Virus record (IMG/VR): IMGVR_UViG_3300036719_001263 | Coordinates: 1-28,755 of that record | DNA length: 28,755 bases | Direction: 5' to 3' (one strand) | DNA from: a virus | Shown: positions 15,401-23,219 of the stretch, piece by piece | Layout of the letters: every line of letters begins with the position of its first letter | Numbering within the stretch: position 1 is the first letter of the stretch | The notes under the pieces: generated by a model | Told to the model about the DNA's origin: nothing | The model's database searches: none | Seen by the model: only the letters and a program-made list of their open reading frames with translations | Position numbers and translations under genes: made by a program

Positions 15401-16063
15401 ATGTCGAATATCACTACTTTTGGCGGCGCTAACTTGCCGTCCGTTCAGTCTCTCTCTGGCGCTTTGCGTTCCATCCAATCGGAAGTTGCGCCGGGCGGCA
15501 CAGTCATCCTCAAGATGGACAAGACAGGCCATTGGGTTTTCGGTGCAGACCAGACCGAAGTTGAAGACGGCAGCCTGTGGGCCGCTAATCCGTTTTCGTT
15601 CGTGCATGGCTACATCGCATGGGGTAATGGCGAAGTGCTGGCTGAAAAGCTGGTGCCGGTGTCAGAGCCGCTGCCAGAGTTGGAACCAGCACCATCAGGC
15701 GCAACGCGCGGTTGGGAAATGCAAGTCGGCATGATGCTGGTCTGCACCAACGGCGAAGACAAGGACATGCAGGCGCGCTTCACGGCTACATCAGTCGGCG
15801 GCAAACGCGCTGTGCAGGCATTGGCTGTTGCCATTGCCGATCAGGTGGACAAGGACCAAACTAAGCCTGTGCCGTTGCTCTCGCTGTCGTCAGAGCATTA
15901 CCAGCACAAGACCTATGGTCGCATCTATACGCCTATTTTTGATATCACCGATTGGGTGTCAATGGATACCAATTCGGTTGCTGAACCAGAGGATGCGGAG
16001 TTGGAAGTCGCCGCTGAACCTGAAGCCGCTGAAGGTGCGCGTCGTCGTCGTCGCGTAGTTTAA
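15401..16063 (+). CDS. Replication-module protein, SSB-like candidate
   Basis: A 220-residue protein that sits between the DUF2800 nuclease and DNA polymerase. In many phages this slot holds a DUF2815-type single-stranded DNA-binding protein, but I cannot show direct sequence similarity. The body is beta-rich (GGTVILKMDKTGHWVFG, and GWEMQVGMMLVCTNG), consistent with an OB-like fold. A Pro/Glu-rich linker (PLPELEPAPSG) splits the protein near residue 95. The last 30 residues are acidic (EPEDAELEVAAEPEAAEGA), then end in a run of arginines (RRRRRVV). Classical SSB tails end in acidic residues followed by a hydrophobic tip, so this basic ending is distinctive. AAAGG precedes the ATG at good spacing. 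Confidence 0.65.
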   Translation: MSNITTFGGANLPSVQSLSGALRSIQSEVAPGGTVILKMDKTGHWVFGADQTEVEDGSLWAANPFSFVHGYIAWGNGEVLAEKLVPVSEPLPELEPAPSGATRGWEMQVGMMLVCTNGEDKDMQARFTATSVGGKRAVQALAVAIADQVDKDQTKPVPLLSLSSEHYQHKTYGRIYTPIFDITDWVSMDTNSVAEPEDAELEVAAEPEAAEGARRRRRVV

Positions 16064-16074
16064 GGGGCGTGAAA

Positions 16075-16098
16075 GCCGGGGTGATCCACCACCCCGGC
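16075..16098 (+). other. GC-rich hairpin before the polymerase gene
   Basis: GCCGGGGTG at 16075-16083 pairs perfectly with CACCCCGGC at 16090-16098 across a six-base loop. No U-tract follows, so it is not a normal terminator. It stands 25 bases before the polymerase ATG and could block exonucleases or tune expression between the SSB-like gene and the polymerase. Confidence 0.6.
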
Positions 16099-16123
16099 GA
16101 GTAGCGGAAGAGTGAGAACTTCT

Positions 16124-18079
16124 ATGTCTATTTTATGGGTTGACTTTGAGACGCGCAGCCGTTGCGACCTTCGCAGCCGCGGCGTCTACAACTACGCGCA
16201 GGACGCCAGCACCGACGTGTTGTGCATGTCCTACGCATTTGATGACGATGACGTGCGGACGTGGCTACCAAGTGAGCCTTTCCCGCAGGCCGTGCGTGAT
16301 CACAAGGGGCTGGTATACGCGCACAACGCAGCGTTCGAGCGCCTGATATTCTGGTATGTCCTTCAGGTCGAGTTCAAGCTGGAGCAGTTTTACTGCACCG
16401 CAGCGCAAGCCCGCGCCAACTGCGCGCCGGGTAGCCTTGAGGATGTGGGCCGCTTCGCTGGCGCGACCATGAAGAAAGACCATCGCGGCGGTCAACTGAT
16501 CCGCTTGCTGTCCATCCCGCAATCAGACGGCACGTTCCGCGAGGACGCAGGCTTGATGCAGGAAATGGTTGACTATTGCGAACAGGACGTGCGGGCCATG
16601 CGGGCCATCGCGCAGGCACAGCGTCCGCTGTCGGCTGAAGAGTTGGCCGATTATCACACCAACGAGCGCATCAACGACCGCGGCGTCCTGCTTGACAGGC
16701 CGCTGGCGCTGGCCGCTGTGCGCTACGCCCAAGAAGAGTTGGTCGAGATACAAGACATCGTCGCAGAGGTGACGAAGGGCGAGATTAAGTCCGTCCGCAG
16801 CCCCAAGATGAAGGTGTGGGTGCTGGACAGGGTAGGGCCGCAGGCGCTTGAACTGGCGACTATTTACAAAGACGGTGAAGCCAAGCTATCTATTGACAAG
16901 AACGTGCGCGCTAACTTGCTCACGCTGGCAGAGGAAAATCCAGATGAAGTTCCATCAGAAGTTGCAGAAGTCATCCAGTGCGCGGACGATCTGTGGGCAT
17001 CGTCCGTTGCAAAGTTCGAGCGGGCCGCGGCGCTTGCTGATGAGGAAGATTTTCGAGTTAGAGGAGCATTTGTTTTTGCAGGAGGCAGTGCTACTGGCCG
17101 CGCTTCATCATTTGGGCTTCAGGTCCACAACTTCCCAAGAAAGTGCGCCGCCGACCCGGCATTAGTGCGGCAGGCTATGGTGCGCGGTCACCAGATTGTC
17201 CCCGCGCATGGCCGCCGCGTAACTGACGTGCTGAAGGGTATGCTACGCCCTGCGCTGATGGCTGACAAAGGCAAGCGGCTGGTCGTTGCCGATTGGGCAG
17301 CCATCGAAGCGCGGGTGACGCCGTGGGCGTCCAACAGCACCTTCGGTGCTAACAAGCTAGACATCTTTGCCAAGGGTGAAGACGTTTACAAGCACAACGC
17401 TATGGCGACCTTCCATGTCGGTTACGGCGATGTCAACACAGACCAGCGCCAGATCGGCAAGGTTCAAGAGTTGGCGTGCGGCTTCGCCGGCGGCGTCGGT
17501 GCGTTTGCCAGCATGGGCCGCATCTACGGCTTGCTGATGTCGGAGAGCGACGCAAAGCGCATGGTGGACGCATGGCGCCGCGCTAACAAGTGGGCCGTGC
17601 CTTACTGGTCTGGCCTTGAGGACACCTATATGCGCGCCATGCGAAACAAGGGCCGTGAGTTCAAGATTGGCCGCGTTACATATTTATTTGACGGATTGCA
17701 TCTTTGGTATGCGCTTCCGTCTGGACGTGTGTTATGCTATCCTTTCGCCCGCTTCGACGAGGAAGGCAATCTGACCTATGCCAAGGCTTCATGGAAGCCA
17801 GCCGCAGACGCTAAAGAGTGGCCTAGGGCGCGGCTATGGCGCGGTCTGGCGTGTGAGAACATCACGCAGGCTGTCGCCAACGACTTGCTGCGCCATGCCT
17901 TGCGTCGATTGGATAACGTAGTGCTGCACATCCACGATGAAATCGTCTTGGAAGTGCCAGAGGATGAAGCCGAAGCCGCCGCAGCGCGGCTGGTGCAGAT
18001 TATGTGTGAGCCGCCACCTTGGGCGTCGGGGCTACCCCTGAACGCAGAAGTGGCGATTATGGAACGATATGGCAAATAA
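16124..18079 (+). CDS. Family A DNA polymerase with 3'-5' exonuclease
   Basis: A 651-residue replicative polymerase. The N-terminal DEDDy exonuclease has motif I WVDFETR (Asp7, Glu9), motif II YAHNAAFE (Asn68) and motif III DYCEQD (Tyr151, Asp155), so proofreading should work. The polymerase domain has motif A VVADWAAIEARV (Asp390), motif B around GKVQELACGFAGGVGAF (Lys446) and motif C HIHDEIVLEVP (Asp605, Glu606). In motif B the usual YG is replaced by FAGG, as in a group of phage Pol I-like enzymes. The start at ATG 16124 is favoured over GTG 16112, which lies too close to GGAAG. Translation probably uses the GAGTGAG stretch. The last 11 bases precede the strong AAGGAG for the primase gene. 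Confidence 0.93.
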   Translation: MSILWVDFETRSRCDLRSRGVYNYAQDASTDVLCMSYAFDDDDVRTWLPSEPFPQAVRDHKGLVYAHNAAFERLIFWYVLQVEFKLEQFYCTAAQARANCAPGSLEDVGRFAGATMKKDHRGGQLIRLLSIPQSDGTFREDAGLMQEMVDYCEQDVRAMRAIAQAQRPLSAEELADYHTNERINDRGVLLDRPLALAAVRYAQEELVEIQDIVAEVTKGEIKSVRSPKMKVWVLDRVGPQALELATIYKDGEAKLSIDKNVRANLLTLAEENPDEVPSEVAEVIQCADDLWASSVAKFERAAALADEEDFRVRGAFVFAGGSATGRASSFGLQVHNFPRKCAADPALVRQAMVRGHQIVPAHGRRVTDVLKGMLRPALMADKGKRLVVADWAAIEARVTPWASNSTFGANKLDIFAKGEDVYKHNAMATFHVGYGDVNTDQRQIGKVQELACGFAGGVGAFASMGRIYGLLMSESDAKRMVDAWRRANKWAVPYWSGLEDTYMRAMRNKGREFKIGRVTYLFDGLHLWYALPSGRVLCYPFARFDEEGNLTYAKASWKPAADAKEWPRARLWRGLACENITQAVANDLLRHALRRLDNVVLHIHDEIVLEVPEDEAEAAAARLVQIMCEPPPWASGLPLNAEVAIMERYGK

Positions 18080-18089
18080 GGAGCAAGCG

Positions 18090-20438
18090 ATGAGTGAGGA
18101 TCGCATCAAGTTTATCGAATATATAACCGGATTGGCGACAGACAATGTCGGCGAGACGGCTTTGGTCGTGCGTCAGAAGCCGCAGCACGACAGCGACGGC
18201 AACCTGATATTCCATGCAGACGGTGCACCGAAGGCCACCTTTCCTGCGTTCCTACCAGAAAAGACCCGCATGAAAGAAGGCGAGGCATGGTATGTCAACA
18301 CAGGTTCGTTCATCGTTGACCGCTTTGTAGACGGCAAGCCGTCCGCCAAGTCGAGCAACGTTGAGTATGTGTTGTTTATGATGCTGGACGATGTCGGCAC
18401 TAAGTCGAAAGAGCCACCGCTTGACCCGACATGGATATTGGAAACCAGCGAAGGTTCGTTTCAGTGGGGCTATGCGTTCAGCGAACAGCCAAAGAAGGGC
18501 GACTTCTGCGCTGCCATCAAGGCGATTGCCGATGCAGGCTACACCGATCCCGGCGCGACTAACGCTGTCCGCAACTGCCGCATCCCCGGCAGCGTCAACC
18601 TGAAGCGCGGACGCAATAACTTTCCTGCGCGGCTGGTCGAGTTCCACCCAGACCGTGAATACACGCTGGAGCAAATCTGCGAGGCGCTAGACGTTACGCC
18701 AGCCGAAGGCGACACAGCCGAATATAAAGCGGTGCAGTTGCGCGACAATGGGCTTGACAACGTCCTGACATGGCTTGCGGACAACAACCTAGTCCTTAGC
18801 CATCCTAACGCCGACGGCTGGTGCGGCATCGTCTGCCCTAACCATGAGCAACACAGCGACGGCATGATCGAGGCGCGCTACAAGCCGCTCGACCGTTCGT
18901 TCTGCTGCTATCATGGGCATTGTCAAGACCTTGACAGCCGGACATTCCTTGATTGGGTAGCCAACAACAACGGCCCCAAGGTAACGCCGGGCTTGCGTGA
19001 CGAGTTAATCGCAGAGCGTCTGGCGTCGATGTATGACAAGATTGCGCCGACCGAAGCCTTCCCAGATGAGGCCGCAGCGCGTGTGCGTGAGGTCGAAAAG
19101 AAAGAGGCAGGACGGCTGGAACAAAGCGAGTGGTTCGAGCGTTTCGCCTACATACAGTCCGATGACTGCTATTTCGACATGGTGACGCGTCAGGAGATAG
19201 CCCGCAACGTTTTTAACGCCCTGTTTCGTCACATTGACTGCCGCTCCGTCCACAAGAAGACGCAGCGCGTGCAGGCGTCCGTTTATTTTGACGAGCGCCG
19301 TCAGGATCGCGGCGCCCCTGCACTGGCAGCGGTGACGTTCGCCGCTGGCGATGACGTTCTGGTGACGCGTGACGGGTTGGTCTACGGCAACCGCTGGACA
19401 AACGCCCGTCCTGATGTAGCCCTTAGCGACACAATCGCGGATCACGATGTCGAGCCTTGGCTAGAGCATTGCCGCAGTCTGGTGTCAGATGATGTCGAGT
19501 TAGACCACATCCTTGATGCTATGGCGTTCAAGATACAGCACCCTAACGTCAAGATTAACCATGCCATCCTGATCGGCGGTGATGAAGGCGCTGGTAAGGA
19601 CAGTATGTTCCAGCCGTTCTTGTGGGCGCTTGGTGGCAAGCATTGGCGCAACCGGTCAGTCATTGAGGCTGGCGGGTTGGATAGCCAGTGGGGTTATTCG
19701 CTTGAGGCTGAAGTTGTCATCCTGAACGAGTTGAAGGAGCCAGAGGCACGCGAACGTCGCGCTATGGCTAACAAACTAAAGCCGCTCATCGCCGCACCGC
19801 CTGAAACGCTGTCGGTCAACCGTAAGGGGATGCATCCTTACGAGTTGGTCAACCGTTTGATGGTGGTTGCCTACACGAACGATCCGCTACCTATCACGCT
19901 GCCGACACAGGATCGTCGCTGGTTCTGCGTGTGGACACGCGCACCGCGTATGACGCCAGCCGCAGCCAATGCGCTGTGGGGCTGGTATCAGAATGGCGGC
20001 TATGAGAAGTGCGCCGCTTGGCTGCATCAGCGCGACGTGTCGGCGTTCAACCCTGCTGCTGCGCCGCCAGTGACCGAATGGAAGCTGAACATGGTCGAGC
20101 ATGGCATGAGCGTTGCGGAAAGCTACCTTGTGGACATGATGCGGACGCGGTCGGGCGTGTTCTCCGATGGCGTCATTGGTGGGCCTTTCCATCGCATCTG
20201 CGATGCACTGGCGGTCAACGTGCCGGCTGGTGTGAAGGTTCCGCAAGCTGCGCTGCTTCATGCGCTAAAGGAAGCCGGCTGGGTTGACATGGGGCGGGTT
20301 GGTTCGACCGAATTGCCTACCAAAAAGCACATCTTTGTCGCGCCTGATCTCGTTAAGAAGCACACCAAATCAGAGTTGCGCCGCATGGCGGAAGACTTGC
20401 CTAAGTCGGGCACACTGACAAACTTAGGCAGGAATTGA
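18090..20438 (+). CDS. Primase-helicase (AEP-like primase, zinc region, SF3/D5-like helicase)
   Basis: A 782-residue fusion. The N-terminal part resembles RepB/PrimPol-type archaeo-eukaryotic primases: LFMMLDDVGTKS (Asp100, Asp101), TSEGSFQWGY and CRIPGSVNLK. Residues 245-280 hold a Cys/His cluster (WCGIVCPNHEQHSDG and CCYHGHC) likely to bind zinc. The C-terminal part has Walker A GGDEGAGKDS (residues 496-505, Lys503) and Walker B VVILNELKE (Glu547), as in DUF5906/SF3 helicases, and an arginine-rich motif QDRRWFCVW. The start at ATG 18090 is set by AAGGAG at 18078-18083, which overlaps the polymerase stop; the earlier ATG at 18069 lacks a ribosome-binding site. It would unwind the origin and make primers, and is followed by a terminator. 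Confidence 0.88.
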   Translation: MSEDRIKFIEYITGLATDNVGETALVVRQKPQHDSDGNLIFHADGAPKATFPAFLPEKTRMKEGEAWYVNTGSFIVDRFVDGKPSAKSSNVEYVLFMMLDDVGTKSKEPPLDPTWILETSEGSFQWGYAFSEQPKKGDFCAAIKAIADAGYTDPGATNAVRNCRIPGSVNLKRGRNNFPARLVEFHPDREYTLEQICEALDVTPAEGDTAEYKAVQLRDNGLDNVLTWLADNNLVLSHPNADGWCGIVCPNHEQHSDGMIEARYKPLDRSFCCYHGHCQDLDSRTFLDWVANNNGPKVTPGLRDELIAERLASMYDKIAPTEAFPDEAAARVREVEKKEAGRLEQSEWFERFAYIQSDDCYFDMVTRQEIARNVFNALFRHIDCRSVHKKTQRVQASVYFDERRQDRGAPALAAVTFAAGDDVLVTRDGLVYGNRWTNARPDVALSDTIADHDVEPWLEHCRSLVSDDVELDHILDAMAFKIQHPNVKINHAILIGGDEGAGKDSMFQPFLWALGGKHWRNRSVIEAGGLDSQWGYSLEAEVVILNELKEPEARERRAMANKLKPLIAAPPETLSVNRKGMHPYELVNRLMVVAYTNDPLPITLPTQDRRWFCVWTRAPRMTPAAANALWGWYQNGGYEKCAAWLHQRDVSAFNPAAAPPVTEWKLNMVEHGMSVAESYLVDMMRTRSGVFSDGVIGGPFHRICDALAVNVPAGVKVPQAALLHALKEAGWVDMGRVGSTELPTKKHIFVAPDLVKKHTKSELRRMAEDLPKSGTLTNLGRN

Positions 20439-20496
20439 CATCTGATATCAGGCGATGATATACAGCTTGGGTTGGCAATGCTCCGCTAACCTGATT

Positions 20497-20535
20497 AAGC
20501 CCCCGGTGTCCTCACTCCGCCGGGGGCTTTTTATT
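20497..20535 (+). terminator. Intrinsic terminator after the replication operon
   Basis: AAGCCCCCGG (20497-20506) pairs perfectly with CCGGGGGCTT (20520-20529) around a 13-base loop and is followed by TTTTTATT. It is a standard rho-independent terminator for the + strand and stands between two converging gene blocks. The leftward direction has no U-run. Confidence 0.92.
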
Positions 20536-20540
20536 GTCTG

Positions 20541-20708
20541 TTAGCGCAGCCCTTTTTTCAGTTTCCTATAGCGGCCTTCAACAGAAGCAATGGTCAGCCC
20601 CATTTGCTCCGCCATGTAGGATGGTCTTAGGCCGTGTTCATAATAGCTTATCAATTCTGCATCCATTTCAGGTGTCCACATACGCCTAGTCCGTTTTACT
20701 ATTGGCAT
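20541..20708 (-). CDS. Small HTH protein (GcrA/Myb-like)
   Basis: A 55-residue protein read as a basic start (MPIVKRTRR), then MWTPEMDAELISYYEHGLRP and SYMAEQMGLTIASVEGRYRKL. The pattern of a Trp at the start of helix 1, an acidic helix, then a turn (GLRPSYMAEQMG) and a recognition helix (IASVEGRYRKL) is like GcrA-type or Myb/SANT DNA-binding heads. It is likely a small regulator or DNA-binding protein. It ends the leftward early-type block and stops six bases from the terminator. Its ribosome-binding site is weak. Confidence 0.7.
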   Translation of the reverse strand: MPIVKRTRRMWTPEMDAELISYYEHGLRPSYMAEQMGLTIASVEGRYRKLKKGLR

Positions 20709-20709
20709 T

Positions 20710-20907
20710 TTATTCGTCTTTCAGCGCCTTTTCGGCGTCCTCGATCAATTCGATGGGTGGGTAGCGCAGGTAAGACACATGGTCCTTGCCTATCACGCCC
20801 AGAAACTCCAGATATTCCATCAGGCGGTAGGCTAAGGTTTCGCCTGCGCGTTCGATGTATCGTTCGGGCAGTGCCAATTCGTCGTCGTCATCATCATAGT
20901 CTGTCAT
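20710..20907 (-). CDS. Acidic small protein, unknown function
   Basis: A 65-residue protein beginning MTDYDDDDDELALPERYIE. The first third is highly acidic, and the rest is helical (GETLAYRLMEYLEFLGVIG, then PIELIEDAEKALKDE). The start at 20907 is set by AAGGAG nine bases upstream and overlaps the previous stop (ATGA). A longer frame to 21003 overlaps the zinc-ribbon gene and is not used. Strong acidity could mean DNA mimicry, but that is a guess with no structural evidence. Confidence 0.72.
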   Translation of the reverse strand: MTDYDDDDDELALPERYIERAGETLAYRLMEYLEFLGVIGKDHVSYLRYPPIELIEDAEKALKDE

Positions 20908-21296
20908 GCTGCTAGTCTCCTTTCGCATGGGTTGCATATTTCGCCTGTCGTGCGCCTGAACAGGCGGCAGCGGGGGCATTTGTCGCCATTGGCGGGGAAC
21001 CACATCGCAGCAACGCGCGGCAGTTCAGGGTCGGAACGCTCGGCTTCATGCGCTGCTGGCGGAAACTTGTCGCCCATGACGATGCACACGCCTTCAATGC
21101 CGCTGGTCTTGCACATCGCAGCCATATCGGAATTGCGGGCGAACAACCCTGCCGTGGTCGGGTCGTCGGTATACAGCATGATGCTGCTATCCTCTTGCTC
21201 CGTCACACGTCCAAGGCGGCGCTGTTCTTCGCCAGCCAACAGCGCAGCGCGTCTGGCTAGGCGCATGACTGCGCCCCATTCGCTTATATTGGTCAT
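20904..21296 (-). CDS. Zinc-ribbon protein, unknown function
   Basis: A 130-residue protein. The C-terminus carries two CxxC knuckles, CPRCRLFRRTTGEICNPC at about residues 107-124, typical of a small zinc ribbon. The N-terminal part is helical and basic (MRLARRAALLAGEEQRRLGR). The start at 21296 overlaps the upstream stop (ATGA); the longer frame to 21338 is inside the neighbouring gene. Zinc ribbons in small phage proteins often contact nucleic acid or host RNA polymerase, but the role here is not known. Confidence 0.7.
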   Translation of the reverse strand: MTNISEWGAVMRLARRAALLAGEEQRRLGRVTEQEDSSIMLYTDDPTTAGLFARNSDMAAMCKTSGIEGVCIVMGDKFPPAAHEAERSDPELPRVAAMWFPANGDKCPRCRLFRRTTGEICNPCERRLAA

Positions 21297-21559
21297 TTGC
21301 TCTGCCCCTCTGTGTCGTGCAGCACTTCCACACGCCATTTCAAATCGGCATAGCCGCGCTTCCCGCCGTTGCCGTCTGCGAAGGGTTTAGCTGCTTCAAT
21401 CCGTCTGCCTTCGCTTTCGGCTTCATGCTGCGTATTAAATCCGTCAAACAGCGTAAACTTGCGCGCGTCGTGTCCGCCGCGATATTCGCAGACAAGGGCA
21501 TACGGCATACCTAACTTAGCAAGCGTTTCATGTGTCACTTGGCGTTCTGTGGCTTTCAT
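21293..21559 (-). CDS. Hypothetical early-type protein
   Basis: An 88-residue protein with a mixed alpha/beta pattern: ALVCEYRGGHDARKFTLFDG, then helical NTQHEAESEGRRIEAAKPF, then strand LKWRVEVLHDTEG. This looks like a compact soluble fold with no membrane span. It overlaps the next gene by four bases (ATGA) and is preceded by a weak GGATG ribosome-binding site. No family was recognised. Confidence 0.68.
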   Translation of the reverse strand: MKATERQVTHETLAKLGMPYALVCEYRGGHDARKFTLFDGFNTQHEAESEGRRIEAAKPFADGNGGKRGYADLKWRVEVLHDTEGQSK

Positions 21560-21563
21560 TTGC

Positions 21564-21749
21564 TTACATCCATCTAGTAATGAAGGTTACGCCGCCCACA
21601 GTGCGGCACTTGAACGCTTTGCCGTTACGGATGCCGTATTGGCTTACGTTGCGGCTAATGCGCTTGGCATCGCCCTTCTTGGTGGCTGGCATGGTGGCGA
21701 TCTCGCCAACCTCTAGCGTTCCCATTGGGTATACCATCGGGCGGCTCAT
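21564..21749 (-). CDS. Small basic protein, possibly nucleic-acid binding
   Basis: A 61-residue protein starting MSRPMVYPMGTLEVGEIATM and ending AFKCRTVGGVTFITRWM. The middle, with ATKKGDAKRISRNVSQYGI, has the turn and helix spacing of a possible recognition helix, and the protein is basic. The start is set by AAAAGGAG nine bases upstream; the frame extends to 21821 but overlaps the preceding gene. The ATG overlaps that gene's stop (ATGA). Function is unknown. Confidence 0.68.
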   Translation of the reverse strand: MSRPMVYPMGTLEVGEIATMPATKKGDAKRISRNVSQYGIRNGKAFKCRTVGGVTFITRWM

Positions 21750-21883
21750 TTGCTTTGCTCCTTTTCGCGCTCTGCGCGGCGTTCCGCGAAGGTCTTGCCG
21801 TCCAGCCCGCGCAGCGGCCATGCGCTGTCGGATGATATGCGATGCTTGCGCCCCATAGGCGCGGCTTGTTGTGTTTTGATCAT
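21746..21883 (-). CDS. 45-residue basic protein
   Basis: Starts MIKTQQAAPMGRKHRIS and ends FAERRAERE followed by KEQSK, with SSDSAWPLRGLDGKT in the middle. It is Arg/Lys-rich and probably mostly helical at the C-terminus. GGAG lies eight bases before the ATG, and the stop overlaps the next start (ATGA). It is too short for routine gene calling, but fits exactly between two genes in a coupled series. Confidence 0.6.
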   Translation of the reverse strand: MIKTQQAAPMGRKHRISSDSAWPLRGLDGKTFAERRAEREKEQSK

Positions 21884-21884
21884 G

Positions 21885-22223
21885 TTATAACTCCACTGTT
21901 GTCTTAGGTTTGGCGCGCTTGTCGTTTAGCCGTTCAAGCCAATATTTTTGTTCCGGCCCGAATGACCGTGCTGCATGGTATTTGAACAGCGCCAAGGCTA
22001 GCGGGTCGTATCCCTTATGCTTGTGCGTCACAATCAGCGGCGAGGGCGTCATGGGCCTATGGTCAGGGCAATAGAATTGCCGTTTGTTTTCGGCTGTCAC
22101 TTCCAGAATATCGCGCAGCGTCAGGTTCAGGCCGTGTTCGTTGTTGATATAGGCCGCAATGACGCTGCGGTCACTGATATATCCGGCAAGGTGCAGGATT
22201 TGCTTGCGTAGTGCGTAATCCAT
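21885..22223 (-). CDS. Hypothetical early-type protein, HTH-like start
   Basis: A 112-residue protein. Residues 5-50 (RKQILHLAGYISDRSVIAAY, then LTLRDILEVTAE) have the spacing of a helix-turn-helix fold. A central stretch FYCPDHRPMTPSPLIVTHKH contains one Cys and several His, perhaps a metal site. The C-terminus is helical. The start overlaps the previous stop as TGATG. A DNA-binding role is possible but not established. Confidence 0.68.
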   Translation of the reverse strand: MDYALRKQILHLAGYISDRSVIAAYINNEHGLNLTLRDILEVTAENKRQFYCPDHRPMTPSPLIVTHKHKGYDPLALALFKYHAARSFGPEQKYWLERLNDKRAKPKTTVEL

Positions 22224-22378
22224 CAGTCTTGCCTCTGCTTGATGTTCAGCAATTCAGTGCCCTCGCGCAGCCATGCGTTACGAAACCACTCACGGTCTAA
22301 ATGCGTCCGCCATAGAATGATTAAGGTAACGGCTTGCATGGCTAACAGTGCAATGATTGCAATTTGATATTGGTTCAT
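22223..22378 (-). CDS. Single-span membrane protein
   Basis: A 51-residue protein with a clear N-terminal membrane span (IAIIALLAMQAVTLIILW) and a charged cytoplasmic tail (RTHLDREWFRNAWLREG). Overlap of its stop with the next start (TGATG) places it in the coupled series. It may alter the host membrane or tether a protein early in infection; this is inference from topology. Confidence 0.65.
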   Translation of the reverse strand: MNQYQIAIIALLAMQAVTLIILWRTHLDREWFRNAWLREGTELLNIKQRQD

Positions 22379-22380
22379 AA

Positions 22381-22440
22381 TTAATCATCCAGTAATAAAG
22401 TTAATAGGAAAAGAGCGGCTCCAGCGATTACCGCGATCAT
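22381..22440 (-). CDS. 19-residue membrane micro-protein
   Basis: The frame reads MIAVIAGAALFLLTLLLDD, almost entirely hydrophobic with two acidic residues at the end, so it is long enough for one membrane span. The ATG overlaps the upstream stop (ATGA), and its stop lies three bases from the next ATG. Such a length is at the limit of what can be called; the coupling on both sides is the main support. Confidence 0.45.
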   Translation of the reverse strand: MIAVIAGAALFLLTLLLDD

Positions 22441-22670
22441 TTGGCCTCTAGTTGCGCTTGCAGGGTGTTGGCTTGTTCCATCCAACTGTCGAGCCGTGCG
22501 TTTAGTTCGTCAATCTCGCGCTTTGCATCCTCTAGTTGGTCGTCAACGCCTATCAGATGCTCCAGACGCTCCAACAGGATAAATTCTAATTCGGTGCGGA
22601 CGTTGTCTTGTGCGTAGCGCGTCAGTTCGCAGTCGTGCATCATGCGGAGATAATTGCGGTCGTTTGTCAT
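22437..22670 (-). CDS. Coiled-coil small protein
   Basis: A 77-residue protein, almost wholly helical. The C-terminal 40 residues (DDQLEDAKREIDELNARLDS, then EQANTLQAQLEAK) show a clear heptad pattern of Leu/Ile and would form a coiled coil. The stop overlaps the start of the 19-residue membrane protein (ATGA). Function unknown; oligomerisation is likely. Confidence 0.68.
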   Translation of the reverse strand: MTNDRNYLRMMHDCELTRYAQDNVRTELEFILLERLEHLIGVDDQLEDAKREIDELNARLDSWMEQANTLQAQLEAK

Positions 22671-22671
22671 G

Positions 22672-22761
22672 TTATGCTTCCCTCACTGTTTTAATGATTG
22701 CGTATATTGATAGGGCTAAGACGCCCCAAAAGAATGTGATGATTGTTAGGTGGGCTGTCAT
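22672..22761 (-). CDS. 29-residue membrane micro-protein
   Basis: Reads MTAHLTIITFFWGVLALSIY then AIIKTVREA, one membrane span with a short basic tail. AGGTGAGG lies directly before the ATG, and the ATG overlaps the previous stop (ATGA). The stop is one base before the next ATG region. The positive tail after the span predicts the N-terminus outside and C-terminus inside. Confidence 0.55.
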   Translation of the reverse strand: MTAHLTIITFFWGVLALSIYAIIKTVREA

Positions 22762-22985
22762 GCCTCACCTGCCAGCAGGCGGTCAGCGCCCACGATCGGC
22801 GCCATAGAGAACGAACCCCAAGGCTTGACCTGTTCGACGCCATCCCAGATTTTAATTTTAAGGCGATCGCCGGCGGCGGTCACGATCGTTTTGTCGGTGC
22901 GCTTTGCAACTGTGACGCGCACGATCGTGTCATAGTCCGCAACGCTGCGGGTGTAATAGGTTTTGCCTGTTTCAAACTTAGTCAT
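22758..22985 (-). CDS. Small beta-rich protein, unknown function
   Basis: A 75-residue protein (starting MTKFETGKTYYTRSVADYDT, then RVTVAKRTDKTIVTAAGDRL) with repeated short strands typical of a small beta barrel. Proteins with this beginning occur in many tailed phages and in some mobile elements, without a known role as far as I recall. AAAAGGAG lies eight bases before the ATG, and the start overlaps the previous stop (TAATG). Confidence 0.7.
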   Translation of the reverse strand: MTKFETGKTYYTRSVADYDTIVRVTVAKRTDKTIVTAAGDRLKIKIWDGVEQVKPWGSFSMAPIVGADRLLAGEA

Positions 22986-23191
22986 TAGTTTTGCTCCTTT
23001 TGTTGGCGGCGATCTAAACGGATAAGAAAAGCGGTCAGTTCATCAACCAGACGATCGGTTGTCACCTCATCTAGTTTGGAACTGAACGCATGGTTTACGT
23101 TTGCGCGTTTCAGCATATCAAAGAATGCGTCTGTCGCTATATCTGCCAGCCGTTCAAAGTTAGGCTCTGCTATTTGCTTTTCTGATAACAT
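22985..23191 (-). CDS. Small helical protein, unknown function
   Basis: A 68-residue protein, all helical (LADIATDAFFDMLKRANVNH, then TTDRLVDELTAFLIRLDRR). It starts after TAGGAGTGAGACACT, an extended ribosome-binding sequence shared with other early-type genes here, and its stop overlaps the next ATG (TAATG). No motif was recognised. Confidence 0.67.
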   Translation of the reverse strand: MLSEKQIAEPNFERLADIATDAFFDMLKRANVNHAFSSKLDEVTTDRLVDELTAFLIRLDRRQQKEQN

Positions 23192-23219
23192 AGTGTCTCA
23201 CTCCTATAATTGGCACTAG

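Noticed and set aside
16112-16123. GTG start for the DNA polymerase
   Set aside because: It is only one base from the GGAAG sequence, too close for use; the ATG at 16124 starts nearer the exonuclease motif with better spacing.
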